Source: Microdochium bolleyi
Lineage: Eukaryota; Ascomycota; Sordariomycetes; Xylariales; Microdochiaceae
Length of the DNA stretch: 64,000 nucleotides
NCBI GenBank assembly: GCA_001566295.1
Contig: KQ964252.1
Coordinates: forward strand, 930,001-994,000
Direction: 5' to 3'
This document shows positions 20,596-31,746 of the stretch, in pieces. Within the stretch, counting starts at the first letter, position 1; every line of letters starts with the position of its first letter. The translations under genes and the position numbers were made by a program. Below the pieces are notes generated by a model. That model had not been told where the DNA came from. It saw nothing but the letters and a program-made list of their open reading frames with translations, and ran no database searches.

Positions 20596-22643
20596 TTACA
20601 TGATCTGGTCCTGGGTCAGGCCGCCGTGAACATCTGTGTCCATGCTGTCACCGGCGCCAGGCGTCATGTACTTGACAAAGCTGAGACCAAGAGGTCGCCC
20701 ACCGTACTGATAGCCCTGGAATTTGGTGATTGCAGTCTGTGCGGTGTCATTGCTGTCGAAACGGACCACGCCGGTACCCCGGGATCGCCCGCTGGGCTCA
20801 TACTGGATCTCGGCCTGCTCCACTTTGCCGATGGTCGTGAACAACTCGATCAGGTCTTCATTGCTAGTGGACCACGGAAGCTAGAATCAAGTCAGTATCG
20901 TATGCATCGTGGAGCAATCATGGCAGTCGTGACAAGAGCACACTACTTACGTTGCGCACGTAGATAATCTCGCTTGGGTCAGTTCCGGACGTGGCGTAGT
21001 CAGTGAAAGGGTTGGGTGCAGCAGGCGGACCGTCGAAGCCACCGCCGCTGGGCGGGCCTTGGAATCCGCCATGAACACCGTGGCCGCCATGACCAACAGG
21101 GCCGCCTCCGAAGCCACCACGGCCACCGAAGCCGCCGCCGAAGTTGCCGCGTCCACCAAAACCGCCACGGCCACCGAAGCCTCCACCGAAGCCACCGCGT
21201 CCGCCGAAGCCACCGCGGCCCACGAAACCGCCACCTTGGTGCCCCGCGAAGCGATCCTCGCGGACTTCAATCTGGCGACCCTGCCAATCGTAGCCATTGA
21301 ACTGCTGAATGGCATTGCGAACATCGTCGGGGTGCTCGAACGCAACGATACCAGACCCCTTTGGGCGGCCGTCAGGACCCATGTGGACATCTGCACGTAT
21401 CACGTTTCCGTTGCGAGCTATATCCACGTCAGCATTGCCCTCATATGGTATGATTAATGATTCCAGGAAAAGGGTCGAGCTCACCAGCCTGACGGAAGAG
21501 ATCCTTGAGATCTTGCCAGCCGGCTGTGTATGGAAGCTATGCGAGTATGTCATATGTTAGAGTGCACGCTCTGACTAGGCGGGAAGGGGGTCTATTGCAT
21601 GGGGAGGACAAACGTTGGACACGTAGATCTGTCGGTTGCCGCCGGCGCCGCCGGGCCCACCGAAACCGCCGCCTGGTCCACCCATGCCGCCGTGGCCTCC
21701 ATGGCCGCCGAACTGGCCCGGCATGCCTCCGGGACCACCGGGACCGCCGCCGCCGTAGCCGCCACGGCCACCAGTGGCACCAATGAATCGTGGTTCAGCC
21801 TCACGGTCCTGCGCGTATCGTCAGTCCTCCTTGACTATACAGATAGGATCGTGCCAAGCTTGCGGTGCTTACTTCGCGGACGTAGACGAGCCGGCCCATC
21901 AGATTCTGGTTGCTGAGGGTTGAAACGGCGTTCTGGGCCTGATCCCTCGTCGCATATTCCACAATACTAGCACAGCGTTAGACCACGACTGCACTGCCGC
22001 AAGAGAGCATAGGTGCTGAAAGACTTACCCGCATCCCTACAGAAAGCCATGGACATCGTCCCAACCCGTCAATCCAAAAGATCCTAGCAATATCCAAGAA
22101 GAGAGAAGAGGAACCAGCTGGGATCCAGCCGGAAACCACGTTAGAAGCCCACCTTCGACATTCCATTGGGAAGTAGCAACACGTCGGCGAAGAGAACCTC
22201 TCCCGCTATAACCATGGCTACGTTAGTGCCAGAATTACTCGGCCCAGAAGTAGTCTTTGAGAATGGAACCCACACTGGCGCATAAAGTCTTTGAGGTGGT
22301 GCCATTTGACGTCGTACGACAGGTTGCCGACGTAGACACGGCGGTCCTGCTGAGATGATTCGCGAACGTTGTTCATCATTTGCTCGCGTGCCTGCGCCCT
22401 TTCCTCGTAGTTGCGTTGCGGCGCACCGCCAAAAGCCGACCCGGGTCCTCCCGCGGCAGCTCCGGCACCAGTCATGGGTGAACGTGACCGTCTGTCTGAT
22501 CTGCGATAGTCGTTGCGGCTGCGCGATCGGCTTTGAGGCGAATAAGAGCGATGGCGACCTGATCGACCGGGACTTCTCGATCTACCGCGTCGGGGCGAAC
22601 GAGATCTCTCGCGCTGCATTGGGTCAGCTTGTTCTAGAGGCAT
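20596..22643 (-). CDS. Three-RRM SR/RGG RNA-binding protein (Gbp2/Hrb1 type)
   Basis: Eight exons: 22274-22643, 22153-22205, 22029-22036, 21873-21966, 21614-21808, 21485-21536, 20951-21417 and 20596-20880; 507 aa. The N-terminus is an SR-type region (RERSRSPRRGRSRSP). RRM1 (about 98-175) opens with RRVYVGNL, RRM2 (about 232-310) with RQIYVSNLPY, and RRM3 (about 405-485) with EIIYVRNLPW. Gly-rich linkers separate them; the one before RRM3 has repeated RGGFGG units. This matches yeast Gbp2/Hrb1, which bind spliced mRNA and take part in quality control and export, and also bind telomeric G-rich DNA. Exon 3 is only 8 nt and lies inside the RNP1 motif of RRM1; without it the frame breaks. The true start may be further upstream. 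Confidence 0.9.
22029..22036 (-). other. 8-nt microexon of the Gbp2-type gene
   Basis: GGATGCGG is flanked by TAG on its 5' side and by GTAAGT on its 3' side. It supplies Gly-Cys and the first two bases of the next Gly, completing SKGCGIVEY, the RNP1 motif of RRM1. The flanking exons end in phase 0 (AAG) and begin with T ATT GTG, so only inclusion of these 8 nt restores the frame. Confidence 0.85.
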
Positions 22644-23486
22644 GAATGGTTGTGCAGGAAGATGAGGGGTTCGTGACAATTTGTAGCAGCACGCCGGGCC
22701 GGAGGATTGTACGACGGCTCTAATGCGTGGGGAAGAGCCATTTCCAATCGCAAGTTGTGAACTGCCTCCAATCAAGTAGAGTTTGGCCAAGGCTTAGATC
22801 GGGTGGGGGGAGGACCGCTGGTCCCGGCACAGGAGTTCACCAAAGGAGCTCGGGGTGGAGAGCTGGTGGCCGGCTGAACAGAAGAGTTGCGACGGGGTGC
22901 AGAGCCACGGTTGGGGGAATCCTGCTGGGTGTGCTACAAGCTGATCTTGAAATGACTTACAGGCCTGTATGTATCACTGTTGTCCGCTAAGGTTCAAGCA
23001 CGTATTAGAAGGGGCAGAAGCGCGCGATATTCGCGATGGACAGCACAGGAAGATACCGAGATACGTTTTGGAGGTATGGGAAGCGTGGACCAATGTAATG
23101 CTGAAGGAGGGGGATAAGGATGATGGCGCATAAGCAGCGGATTGTGTGGTGAATCAAGAAGGTGAGAGTGCTCGGGAAGCAAGGTGGGGGAGGATGAGGT
23201 GTAAATAAAGGACAGCCTGCAGCCGAGGCGAGCTCGAACGCCAGCAGGCGAAGCCACAAGGACTAGGTGTGTGAGAGGATATGGCGCGCATGTGTGGGCA
23301 GAGAGCGCCGCTTCCTACGCCATCCGACCTGCATATAAGAGAGGAAGCAGGTGGGTGGATGTGTGAGATGGGGGATCGGAGACTGGGGTTCGCGAGCCAC
23401 TGGGGTGGAGAGGGGCTAGGAAAGGGAAGGTAGGGATAGCGATCTGTGACTCGACCAAGGAAACCTTGTGCGAGACAAAGAGACAG

Positions 23487-23508
23487 GAGAGAGAGAGAGA
23501 GAGAGAGA
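23487..23508. repeat. (GA)11 microsatellite
   Basis: An uninterrupted GA dinucleotide run. Read on the minus strand it is a CT tract upstream of the Gbp2-type gene, a common feature of fungal promoters and leaders. Confidence 0.9.
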
Positions 23509-24501
23509 GGAGAATTGCGTGGGAGTGAGGGCGGGCGGGTAAAGCTGGCTGGGCAAGGTGACAAGTGCACATGCAAGCACCGCGCAGCTGGGTGTACGGC
23601 GGAAGGAGGCATCTCTCCTGGTACCACGTTGAAGGGGACCTCGGAAACCTTGGAAAGGGCTCTGGCCAGATGCATGACATGCAGGCCATGTGCTCGCATG
23701 TATGTAGCGTCAAGCAGACTTGCTCGGCCAGCCTCAAAAGTAGCCAAGGTAAGGATAGGTGTCGATGGGTTGCGCGACAGGGGCCATGGAGCAGTTGCCT
23801 CGGACGGTGATGTCTGCCCTATGCCACTGGCATTGGGCGGCTCTTTGGCGACAAGCGGACTATGTGCGCGCGGCATGCTGAAGACTGGTGTTGTGCGACT
23901 TACCCATTGCTACAGATCAAAGTCGATGGCTAGGCCGTCTCTGGATCGAGAGGGACAAGTTGGTTGGCGGATGGCGATGTCTATCTGCCCGAGATAGGTT
24001 GGAGAAATGATGCCGGGAACTGTCCGGAAGTCAGTATACGCGTCGAGGCGACCCAGCGAGCAAGCGGCGTCAAAGTCGATCGTGTCAGGATCGGACAAGG
24101 CGACCAGACTGGAAGTGGGTGAAGGGTCAGCCGTTATGCGGCCGTCGTTCTTGCGAGTCCCCGGGTGGTTCCAGCAGGGCCGCTGAAACCCCACAGCTCC
24201 GGCGCCAACGCAGGCAACCAGGCACCACGAGCTGATTGCTGCAAGGCATCTTGGTCGCCGGACAGCACACGACTGGACAAGACGGAGCATGGCGCTTCCA
24301 CCGGACGGGATGCGCCAGCTGGCAGAGGCAGAGCGTTCCCAGCGGCCGCACCGGGCCAGAAGCGCGAGAGCCAGGCGCAAGGTGACCTTGAGGCAGAGCC
24401 TGGCGCAAGGCGGGCGACCTGCAGGCCACAGAGCGAGGCATTGGAGGGCGTGACGAGGTGCAGCGCGCCAGGCGCGGGCTGGGGAAATGCGGCGGGCAGG
24501 A

Positions 24502-24517
24502 GGCAGGCAGGCAGGCA
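24502..24517. repeat. (GGCA)4 tetranucleotide repeat
   Basis: Four perfect GGCA units, close to the GTACGT donor motif on the minus strand. Probably a simple repeat without function. Confidence 0.8.
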
Positions 24518-25838
24518 GACGTACCTGTTGCGAAGCTGGCGATGATGCGCCAACTGGTGACAAGCTTGGGTGAAGGGCGCGGTGGTGATGTGATGGGAGC
24601 ACAGAGGGCTGAATGGAGCGTGCCGTGGGCGCGTCAGGTCAGTTGCACCGAGGACTGATTGTCCAATTGTCGGCTGCGCGCCGCAGGGCAGGGTCCTCAG
24701 TCCAGCGTGTGCTGTGCTGTGGCAATCTTATCGATGTGACGGCTGCTCCAGTCGTCATCTCCTTTTCTCACCTCGTGTCCCACTTGTCCCGGCCTGTACG
24801 TAGTGGAACACTCAGACTACAGTGTCTAACACCCGCTCCCACCCCATGCTTCCGGCACGCAGATCTCCTCTCTCATCAATGACATGCGTCGGAGCTCGAT
24901 GCATACAAGAGGGAAAGATATTACATGCCATATGCCGTGCATGCAGACATGTCACTGCTAACCTGCAGGCGGGTGCTGGCTGTGGGCAATTGATTTAGAA
25001 CCGGTGAAGGCAACCCTGTGCAGCAAACCCACCAGGCGACGAATGGGCGCTCAGAAGAGCAGGAACGCGACTTCACCCTGGCCATGTAGCACATCTTGGG
25101 ACGCGCCGGGGAGCAAGGCGTGCAGATCCCCGGCTGCATGAGGGACTGACTGTACTGGTAGGCTGTGCCCTGGCGGGAGCGGTTCGTGGGCAAGCCAAGG
25201 CTCAGAGGGACTTCATGTGAACATGTCAGCGATGGAGACTCTACGGCGAACACATGCCACATGCATGGTCAGTCCAGCTAGTTGATGGGCAGGCTGTGAA
25301 TGCTTGACTTTTCGATGCTGCGGAACACGGGACGCGCTCGTCTTGGTTCCAAATGTGGCCGCCTGCCTCCTTCACATCGCTTCTTTACCGCCCCGGCGTC
25401 GAGAAAGGGCAGACAAGCGCAGCCTCCTGGTCCACACTAATCTGATGAGGCAGCTCAAACACAGACAGGATGGCTCTCAAGGTTCTCAGAGGACTCCTTG
25501 CAAGTCCTAGCCAGGCCAGGTTCTGATGGACGGTTTGCCCGCTCGGCGTGGGGCCTCCTATCCCAGGTAAGTCGCTCCTCCCTTGTCCATGTGCCCACTA
25601 ACGTGCTTATCGTTTGGCTGGTGATCGTCCAATACGCCAACTTCTCATTGATGCGATAGCCCGCCGTGAGATATCCTCACGACCTCGACTCTGTATACCA
25701 ACGATCAGTCTGCAGTCTGGACACCTGCTCTCGAATCTGGTGCCACGGCACTGCTGAAAGAGCTCGCTGCCGGCGATCCACCACCACCCCAGACGGATAC
25801 TTCCTGGCCATTTAGCCTCCACTGCAGCAAACCACATC

Positions 25839-26699
25839 ATGGCACCGTCAAGGGCCATCACACCGACCATGGCCTCCCGCGCCGCGCGTGTGGCCATGCG
25901 CTCCGCTACGGGCCGAAGCTGGCCCGTCACGCTCTCGCGACAGTACCACTCATATGACCACCCGTCACCGCCACCCGTCTTCAATGCTGCCGAGAGCGCC
26001 ATCCTCTCTGAGGCCTACGCCCACGTACCGGAGCACGGCTTCACCCACAGAGCCCTCAGTCTCGGCGCCAGAGCCGCCGGCTATCCCGACATCAGCGCCA
26101 GCGTCATCCCGGAAGGCGTCTTCAGCCTTATAAAGTACCACCTCGTCACGGCTCGTGAAGGGTTGGCGCCGCGCAAGACGCAAGTCCTCGGGGGGCCCGA
26201 ACAAAGTCGGCTCGTTCCCGTCGCAGAGAAAGTCGAGCTGCTCACATGGGAGAGGCTTCTGGCCAACCGCACAATAAACCACCGGTGGCAAGAGGTATGG
26301 ATGAGTATAAGGTACCACTCGGGCGGACTCGCGTTTGCTGACATGTGCCTCTTCACGCAATTGTAGGCCCTAGCCATCATGGCTCAACCCAGCCACGTCC
26401 CTGGCTCCCTGCATGAGCTCGCCCTCCTCGTCGATGAGATATACCACCTTTCTGGGGATACAAGCGTCGATCCCTCTTGGTACACGAAGCGCGGTTCTCT
26501 GTCTCTCGTGTATACCTCCTCAGAGCTCTTCATGACCAACGACCACTCACCAGGCTACGAGGAGACACGGTCGTTTCTGCAGCGGCGACTCAACGAGTCC
26601 GACTCTCTCGGCTGGGCTCTCGGCAGTGTGCGCCAGTGGGTTGGATTCACGGCCTCCGCTGGTGTCAATGTCCTGCGGAGCAAGGGCGTGCGCATCTAA
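25839..26699 (+). CDS. COQ9: Ubiquinone biosynthesis protein COQ9
   Basis: Two exons, 25839-26294 and 26367-26699, with a 72-bp intron (GTATGG...TAG); 262 aa. The N-terminus, rich in Arg/Ala/Ser and ending near RQYHSYDHP, is a mitochondrial presequence. The COQ9 fold follows: AILSEAYAHVPEHGFTHRALSLGARAAGYPDIS, then the helical C-terminal part with VDEIYHLSGDTSVDPSWYTKR, the lipid-binding region. COQ9 is a matrix protein of the CoQ synthome that presents lipid intermediates to the hydroxylase COQ7. A second ATG ten codons in (MASRAARVAMR) is an alternative start. Confidence 0.94.
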
Positions 26700-27583
26700 G
26701 GATGTCGCTTCGCTTCTGCATGGACGCAGCATTGGGTAGCGAACACGCCCTGCATGCATGCGCAGGCTGGCACGAGACCTCTGGCCATATGAGGCCTTCA
26801 GGTCTGATAGTGCTCGTAGGATCACGCAAAAACCGATTCTCGTTGTGCCCAGATCCGTGCTCACATGGGGATGATCGCCTGGAGAACGGTCGGTCCCCTA
26901 ATGATTATCCCCACGACCTGGAGACCATGTACTCTTATGTACTAACCTATGTAAAAACACATTTTCACCACTGTCGCAGCCATCGAAAAGTGTCATATCA
27001 CTGCTCTTAGATGAACTGAGCAAGCACTGAATAGTCTCGTACGCATATAGTGTCGTGAGGCACAAGCTCTGTCTATCAAAACTCTGCGAGCTGGTTAGAG
27101 TGACGAAAACATTCAACCAGCACGGATGCGAACACCGACAACCTGACGAACGGTGCATGCAGCCCGGCCTCCATGGCGTACAGATCTTCATGACTGCACC
27201 AAGACAATCAAGTCATGACTGGTCACGAAGGCCAACTCGGGGTGCCACTAACTGGTTGTCATTATGGGCTTGTAAACTTCCATCTGTTCTAGAAACTACC
27301 AATGACCAAAATATGCTCATTCGGCCTCGGCTCATGCATGCAAGCTTCCGTGCATATCAATTTGTCGGGGCAGAATCCATCACAGCCACCAACCAATGCA
27401 ACGCCCCAACTCCAACTCCGAGGGTATTTTCCGTAATCAGTCAACCCCAGACACTTTGCCCTACTCATAAAACGAGACGCAAGGACGAGACACAAGGACG
27501 AGACGCAAAGACGGTCGCATTGAGCCCAGCTGTAGGCTCGCACGTGATGTGACTACTTGCTCATGGTCCGCATGACTCGGATT
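26700..27583. other. Convergent 3' intergenic region, COQ9 and SMC6
   Basis: 884 bp without a supported gene. It contains the 13-bp tandem repeat listed separately and a CACGTG at 27541, close to the SMC6 stop. Confidence 0.45.
27471..27513. repeat. 13-bp tandem repeat, about three copies
   Basis: Units of the form acgcaaggacgag repeat at 27477, 27490 and 27503 with one or two changes each, preceded by a partial unit. It lies about 70 bp downstream of the SMC6 stop codon. Confidence 0.75.
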
Positions 27584-30500
27584 TTACAAGTCGTCAATAC
27601 GCCGTTGACGAGGATCAACCAATCTGGAGAATGTTAGAATACGCCTAGGCCATATGAGCAGAAAGACGTACCTGATGATCTTGACGTCCTTGTCTACAAC
27701 GGCGCGACCTTCGATGGCATTGGGTGTGATGAGGATGAATTGCTTGCCGACGGACCGCCGCGCGGCCGTGATCTGTAATAAGTGTCAACCAGGGGCCCCG
27801 ACAACGAGACAGCGAAGCAGACTTACCAGCATATTCGTGCTGATCGCTCGGTTGACATTGTCCATGAACACGTCGAACTCGTCCAGACACCGGAGAGGAG
27901 AGCCCATGGCATCCCAGATAGCCAGGAGCATGCAGATAGACGAGAAGGACTTTTCGCCTCCGGAGAGCGTCTTCGTGTTGCGCCCAGATCCGCCCGTTCG
28001 TGTCTGGTCCGGTTCTACCTGCAGCTCAAGCTTTTTGTGCTGATGGTCAAGCAACAGCCTACCTCGGAAGCCACGTTCGCTGAGCAGATACTGGAAACCG
28101 ACACGAGCTTGGGCGGAGATGAGCCGTTGAAACGTTCGCCACCGATCTAATCGATCAACAAGCGCTTGCTTCAATGAATCAACCAAGGAACGCACATTCC
28201 TGTGGTCGGCCTTGGTCTGCCGGTATCTCGCCATCCGCTCGGCGGCGCGGTTGTTGATCTCTTCGTCAGATCCCCCAAGCTGCTGGCGGACTCGTTTGAG
28301 CTGCTCGCCCTGGCTTTGCCATTTTCTCTTGATGCTCTCATAGGTCTCGCCCTCTTCCAGATAGACCCTTTCCTCGTGAACCTGTTTAGCCTGGGCCGTC
28401 AACTCCTTAAGATGGCTGATGTGTCGATCCTGGGAGGCCTCTGCTGCTTCTTTGGCCACTTTGGCAACGGCATTGCTCTCATGAGCGGCATTTTTCTCGA
28501 CGACGACAGTGTATCTCGAAGTGTTGAACCTGTTGATCTTGTTCTCGACTTTGGCAATCTTTGCAGACGACTCCGCCACCGCCGCTTTAGCGTCCTTAAG
28601 AGACTGCTTCAAAACGTCCATTTGCTTGTTCATCTCGTCTTTTTCAAGTCTGAGATCACCCCACTGGTTTCCGTAGGTTTCGCATTCTTCTTCAGCGTCT
28701 TTTAAGTGTTCCTGGAGAAGACCCAGCTTGTTCTTTGCACCCGAAAGCTCGTCGAGAGCTTCTTGAGCGGTGTCGACTCGCTCAGCCGCAGAGGTGAGGG
28801 CATCGTTCAGCACGTTCACCTGTCTTTTGTGCTGTTGGACGGCATGAGAACATCGCTGTACCGCTTGTTGATCCGATCGCTTGGTCGATTCGATCTCTCG
28901 TAGCTCTGAACGCAGCTGCTCAACGCGGTCCTGATGGAACTTTAGGTCGGTCTCCTCGTCAGATCTCATGCGAGGTTTCTGGTCGTATCTGAGCGGGAAT
29001 GGGGCCGAGCTGAGATTACCGCGCTCGTTCCTGAGTCGCAAACCAGAGTCTCGCTTTCCATCATGGAAAGTCATGCAAAATGCGGCGTTCTGGGGTGGTT
29101 GGGCGTCGAACATAATGCTCTCAGCCTCTTGTCGAGTCTCGACGAGCAGTGCTTGCTCAATTCTGTGGTTAATGACAAGCAGATCCCTGACACGCTCGTT
29201 GTCAAACTTGAGAATTCTGAGCGCCGTTTCGAACCTGGGGTCTGGTTCCCGCAACGTGCTCAACGGAGTCTTCGCGAGGATAATAATCGGGTGCTCATGT
29301 ATGCCAAGCCGGTCCATGTGTGACTTTAATCGTGATTGATCTGCCTTGCTCTCCACCAGGAAAGAGCTCAGTGTCATTCCACAGAGATTTTCGATGACAG
29401 GGGCCCATTTGGGCTTCGTGATTTGTATCGTTGGCCCGACAGGTCCGATGGGTGTTGAGATGAAGTTGCTGTCCTCTGAAATTGTACGCAGGAGCTGGGG
29501 CAGGCGTGGATTGAATGCTGCAAAAGGGTCGGTTCTCTTTCTGGTGAGATCCCGCACGTTTACCTCTGCCTCGGCGAGAGCCTTCCGTTTGGGTTCAACT
29601 TCGCTCGCAGACCTTTGGGCTGTTTCTTGGGCCTTTGCGAGGGCTTGCTTCACGTCCGATTCTTTTTCCAGATGATCTTGCACGGCCTGCGCCGCCAGGT
29701 GCTTGGCTTTGTCAGCTTCTGCTCGCTCAGCCTGCGCCTGAAGCATGGCACCGCCATTTACTTGCTCCAGCCTCTCCTCTTCCTTCTGGATCTCGGTCTT
29801 ATGCTTGTCGACCCTTGCTTTCGCCTGAGTGAGTTTGGTGTGTATGTCTCTTTCGTTAACAATAAACTTTTGAAGGCTCGCCCGCGCGATGTCAAAGGCT
29901 TCCTTGGCGTTGCTCTCAGTGTCGCAAGTCTGTTCGTGTTCTTGGCGCAACTCCACAGCAGCTTGCTCAGCTGCAGCAATCCGGTTATCGAGCTCTTGGA
30001 GGGTCCTGTCGCTGTTTTCGATCTCCTTCTGTGTCTTCTCCACCTCATGCTGAGCCTCGGCTACCTTGGCCTCCTTCTGAGCGACGACGTCTTCCTGGGC
30101 CTTGATCTGAGCCCATGCCATCTTGTAGACGTACAAGGTCTGCTTAGCTTTCATCTCCGCAGTTTTCTGGAGGGCATCTCTGAGCTTCACGGCCTTTTCA
30201 GCCTCGTCGTGTAGATGCTTGATCTCGTCCTCGAAACCGTAGAGCTTTGCCTCGCTTGCGTCAAGATATTCTTGTATGAGCTGGTAGTCGTTCGATAACT
30301 GTTCCAGCTGGGTGCCAAGTGTGAAGTACTTGTACTTCTGTGCGGGTGTGGCAGCATTGAGAAACTGACGGGCGTTGTCCTGAGACAAGACGTTTAGCGG
30401 GTTGTCGACCTGAAGGCAGTAGTACTCGACGACATCGTCGACGTCGCTCTTCTTCTGAGATATGATGCGGCCTGATTCCGACTTGAGCTTGAAGCCACTG

Positions 30501-31263
30501 GTGCCTGATTTCGTGAAGTGCCGCTCTACGATGATGGAGTCCCCGAATACGTCCCTTTTGTAGGCATCGTCGCCCTGATTTTTGATCTTGACAATGAGAC
30601 TGGCATGCTCCTGGCCTTCCTTGACAAAACTGCGAAGACTGCCTCCTCTGTTTGTCGCACTGGCTTTGCCGCCCAGGCACAGAGTAATGGCAGTGAGGAT
30701 AGCGCTCTTGCCGCTTCCATTCTCGCCAACGATAAAATTCAGGAGCGGCCCTAGCTCGCAGTGCAGTCGGACATGGCACATGAAGTTTATGCACTCGATG
30801 CTCTCGATAATGGCATTAAGCGCGGCGTGGTTATCTCCGATGATGGTCGGGCGGGTTGTGAACCTCTGGGTCGCTTGTTGGTCGTCGTATTCTGGGTTGT
30901 CGAGGTGCTTGAAGCCGGCGTCGCGCATGATCTCGTACTGGGTCGAAGGGGGAGGAGTTTGGCCATGGCTGGGCTCGCGCGCGGCTGGTTCCGTGTTCTC
31001 GGATGAAGATTCGCTGACGTCGTCTTCAGTGGCATGTGTGCGTTTGCTTGGCCCGGCACTCGATGTCGACACACGGGCTTTCTTCCGCTGCATATCAGTG
31101 TGATTAGTGCTCTGCATTGCGTTCCGGCTACTCGAAATGGACGTACAGAAGTGGGTTTCAGACTTGAGCTCGCCTTGGTGTATGTAACGGAGTCTACATC
31201 CTGGTCGGCCCCGTCGTCGAAGGTTGCTCGCCTCGAGCGCTTCGGCGGCCTGACTGACGGCAT
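27584..31263 (-). CDS. SMC6: Structural maintenance of chromosomes protein 6 (SMC6/Rad18)
   Basis: Four exons: 31147-31263, 27827-31087, 27672-27772 and 27584-27623; 1172 aa. After a charged N-terminal ~120 residues comes the ABC head with Walker A GENGSGKS (about 160). A long coiled coil (about 370-600), a hinge, and a second coiled coil (about 720-1000) follow. The signature LSGGEKS is near 1080 and Walker B CLDEFDVFMD near 1106. The last two small exons supply ITPNAIEGRAVVDKDVKIIRL and the C-terminal tail. SMC6 pairs with SMC5 in a complex that resolves recombination intermediates and stalled forks, carrying the SUMO ligase NSE2. An apparent longer N-terminus in one frame has no supporting start. 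It is divergent from the ecdysoneless-type gene. Confidence 0.95.
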
Positions 31264-31746
31264 CGTGTGGGTTTGCGCAAGGCGAAGGCCTCGATTGTGT
31301 CAAGAGCTGTCAGCTGATATTGAGGCAGTGTCACTTCGGAGACGAGAGCCCTCAACGGAGCAGAGATGTTCCATAGGCACGGCTCCCTGTGAGGACCTAA
31401 TCGTGGTTTGCGTATCACACACTAGCCCGTCGTTCGCACCTTCCGAGGTTGACATTGAAGGTGGCCGTGGGCTAGCGCGTCGCGCTCCTTGGTGGGATGG
31501 TGCTGCACTCTACGCGACCTGGAGCAGGGGTCCTGCTGCCTGCTAACGACTTAGCGCATCGCATCTGTGGATGGCTTGCAAGCCTGTGGACCCACTACAG
31601 CCACATCTCATTCGCATGTTGCCTCTTCGTCAGGCCGTCAATATTTCGTCAGAGCAACCTACTTGCTTCCAAATGAATTTCAGACATCAGTAATCTCTCT
31701 CGACTCTCGGCATCGCCCTCGTGGTCCTTACGTGCGTGAAGCAGTC
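31264..31746. promoter_or_regulatory. Shared divergent promoter, SMC6 and ecdysoneless-type gene
   Basis: 483 bp between start codons. The forward frame is open from 31567 but begins with GTG, so it is treated as leader. No specific factor site identified. Confidence 0.4.

Larger units (their letters stand above)
22644..25838. other. Long intergenic/leader region between the Gbp2-type gene and COQ9
   Basis: 3.2 kb between two divergent genes. On the minus strand it holds several good splice donors (CAACAG|GTACGT near 24527, ATGG|GTAAGT at 23904/23903, CCT|GTAAGT near 22962), a (GA)n tract, a GGCA repeat and a GC-rich block (24100-24560). This looks like a long, possibly spliced 5' leader of the Gbp2-type gene. 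A 240-codon open frame (23154-23876, minus) is low-complexity Pro/Ser/Leu and probably not a protein. Confidence 0.5.

Noticed and set aside
23154..23876. 240-codon minus-strand open frame with an ATG
   Set aside because: Composition is low-complexity Pro/Ser/Leu including the translated CT repeat, with no domain. More likely leader or promoter sequence of the Gbp2-type gene.
29615..30214. 199-codon plus-strand frame with hydrophobic Leu/Phe runs
   Set aside because: Antisense of the SMC6 coiled coil; Glu/Lys/Gln codons read backwards give Leu/Phe/Leu. Not a membrane protein.
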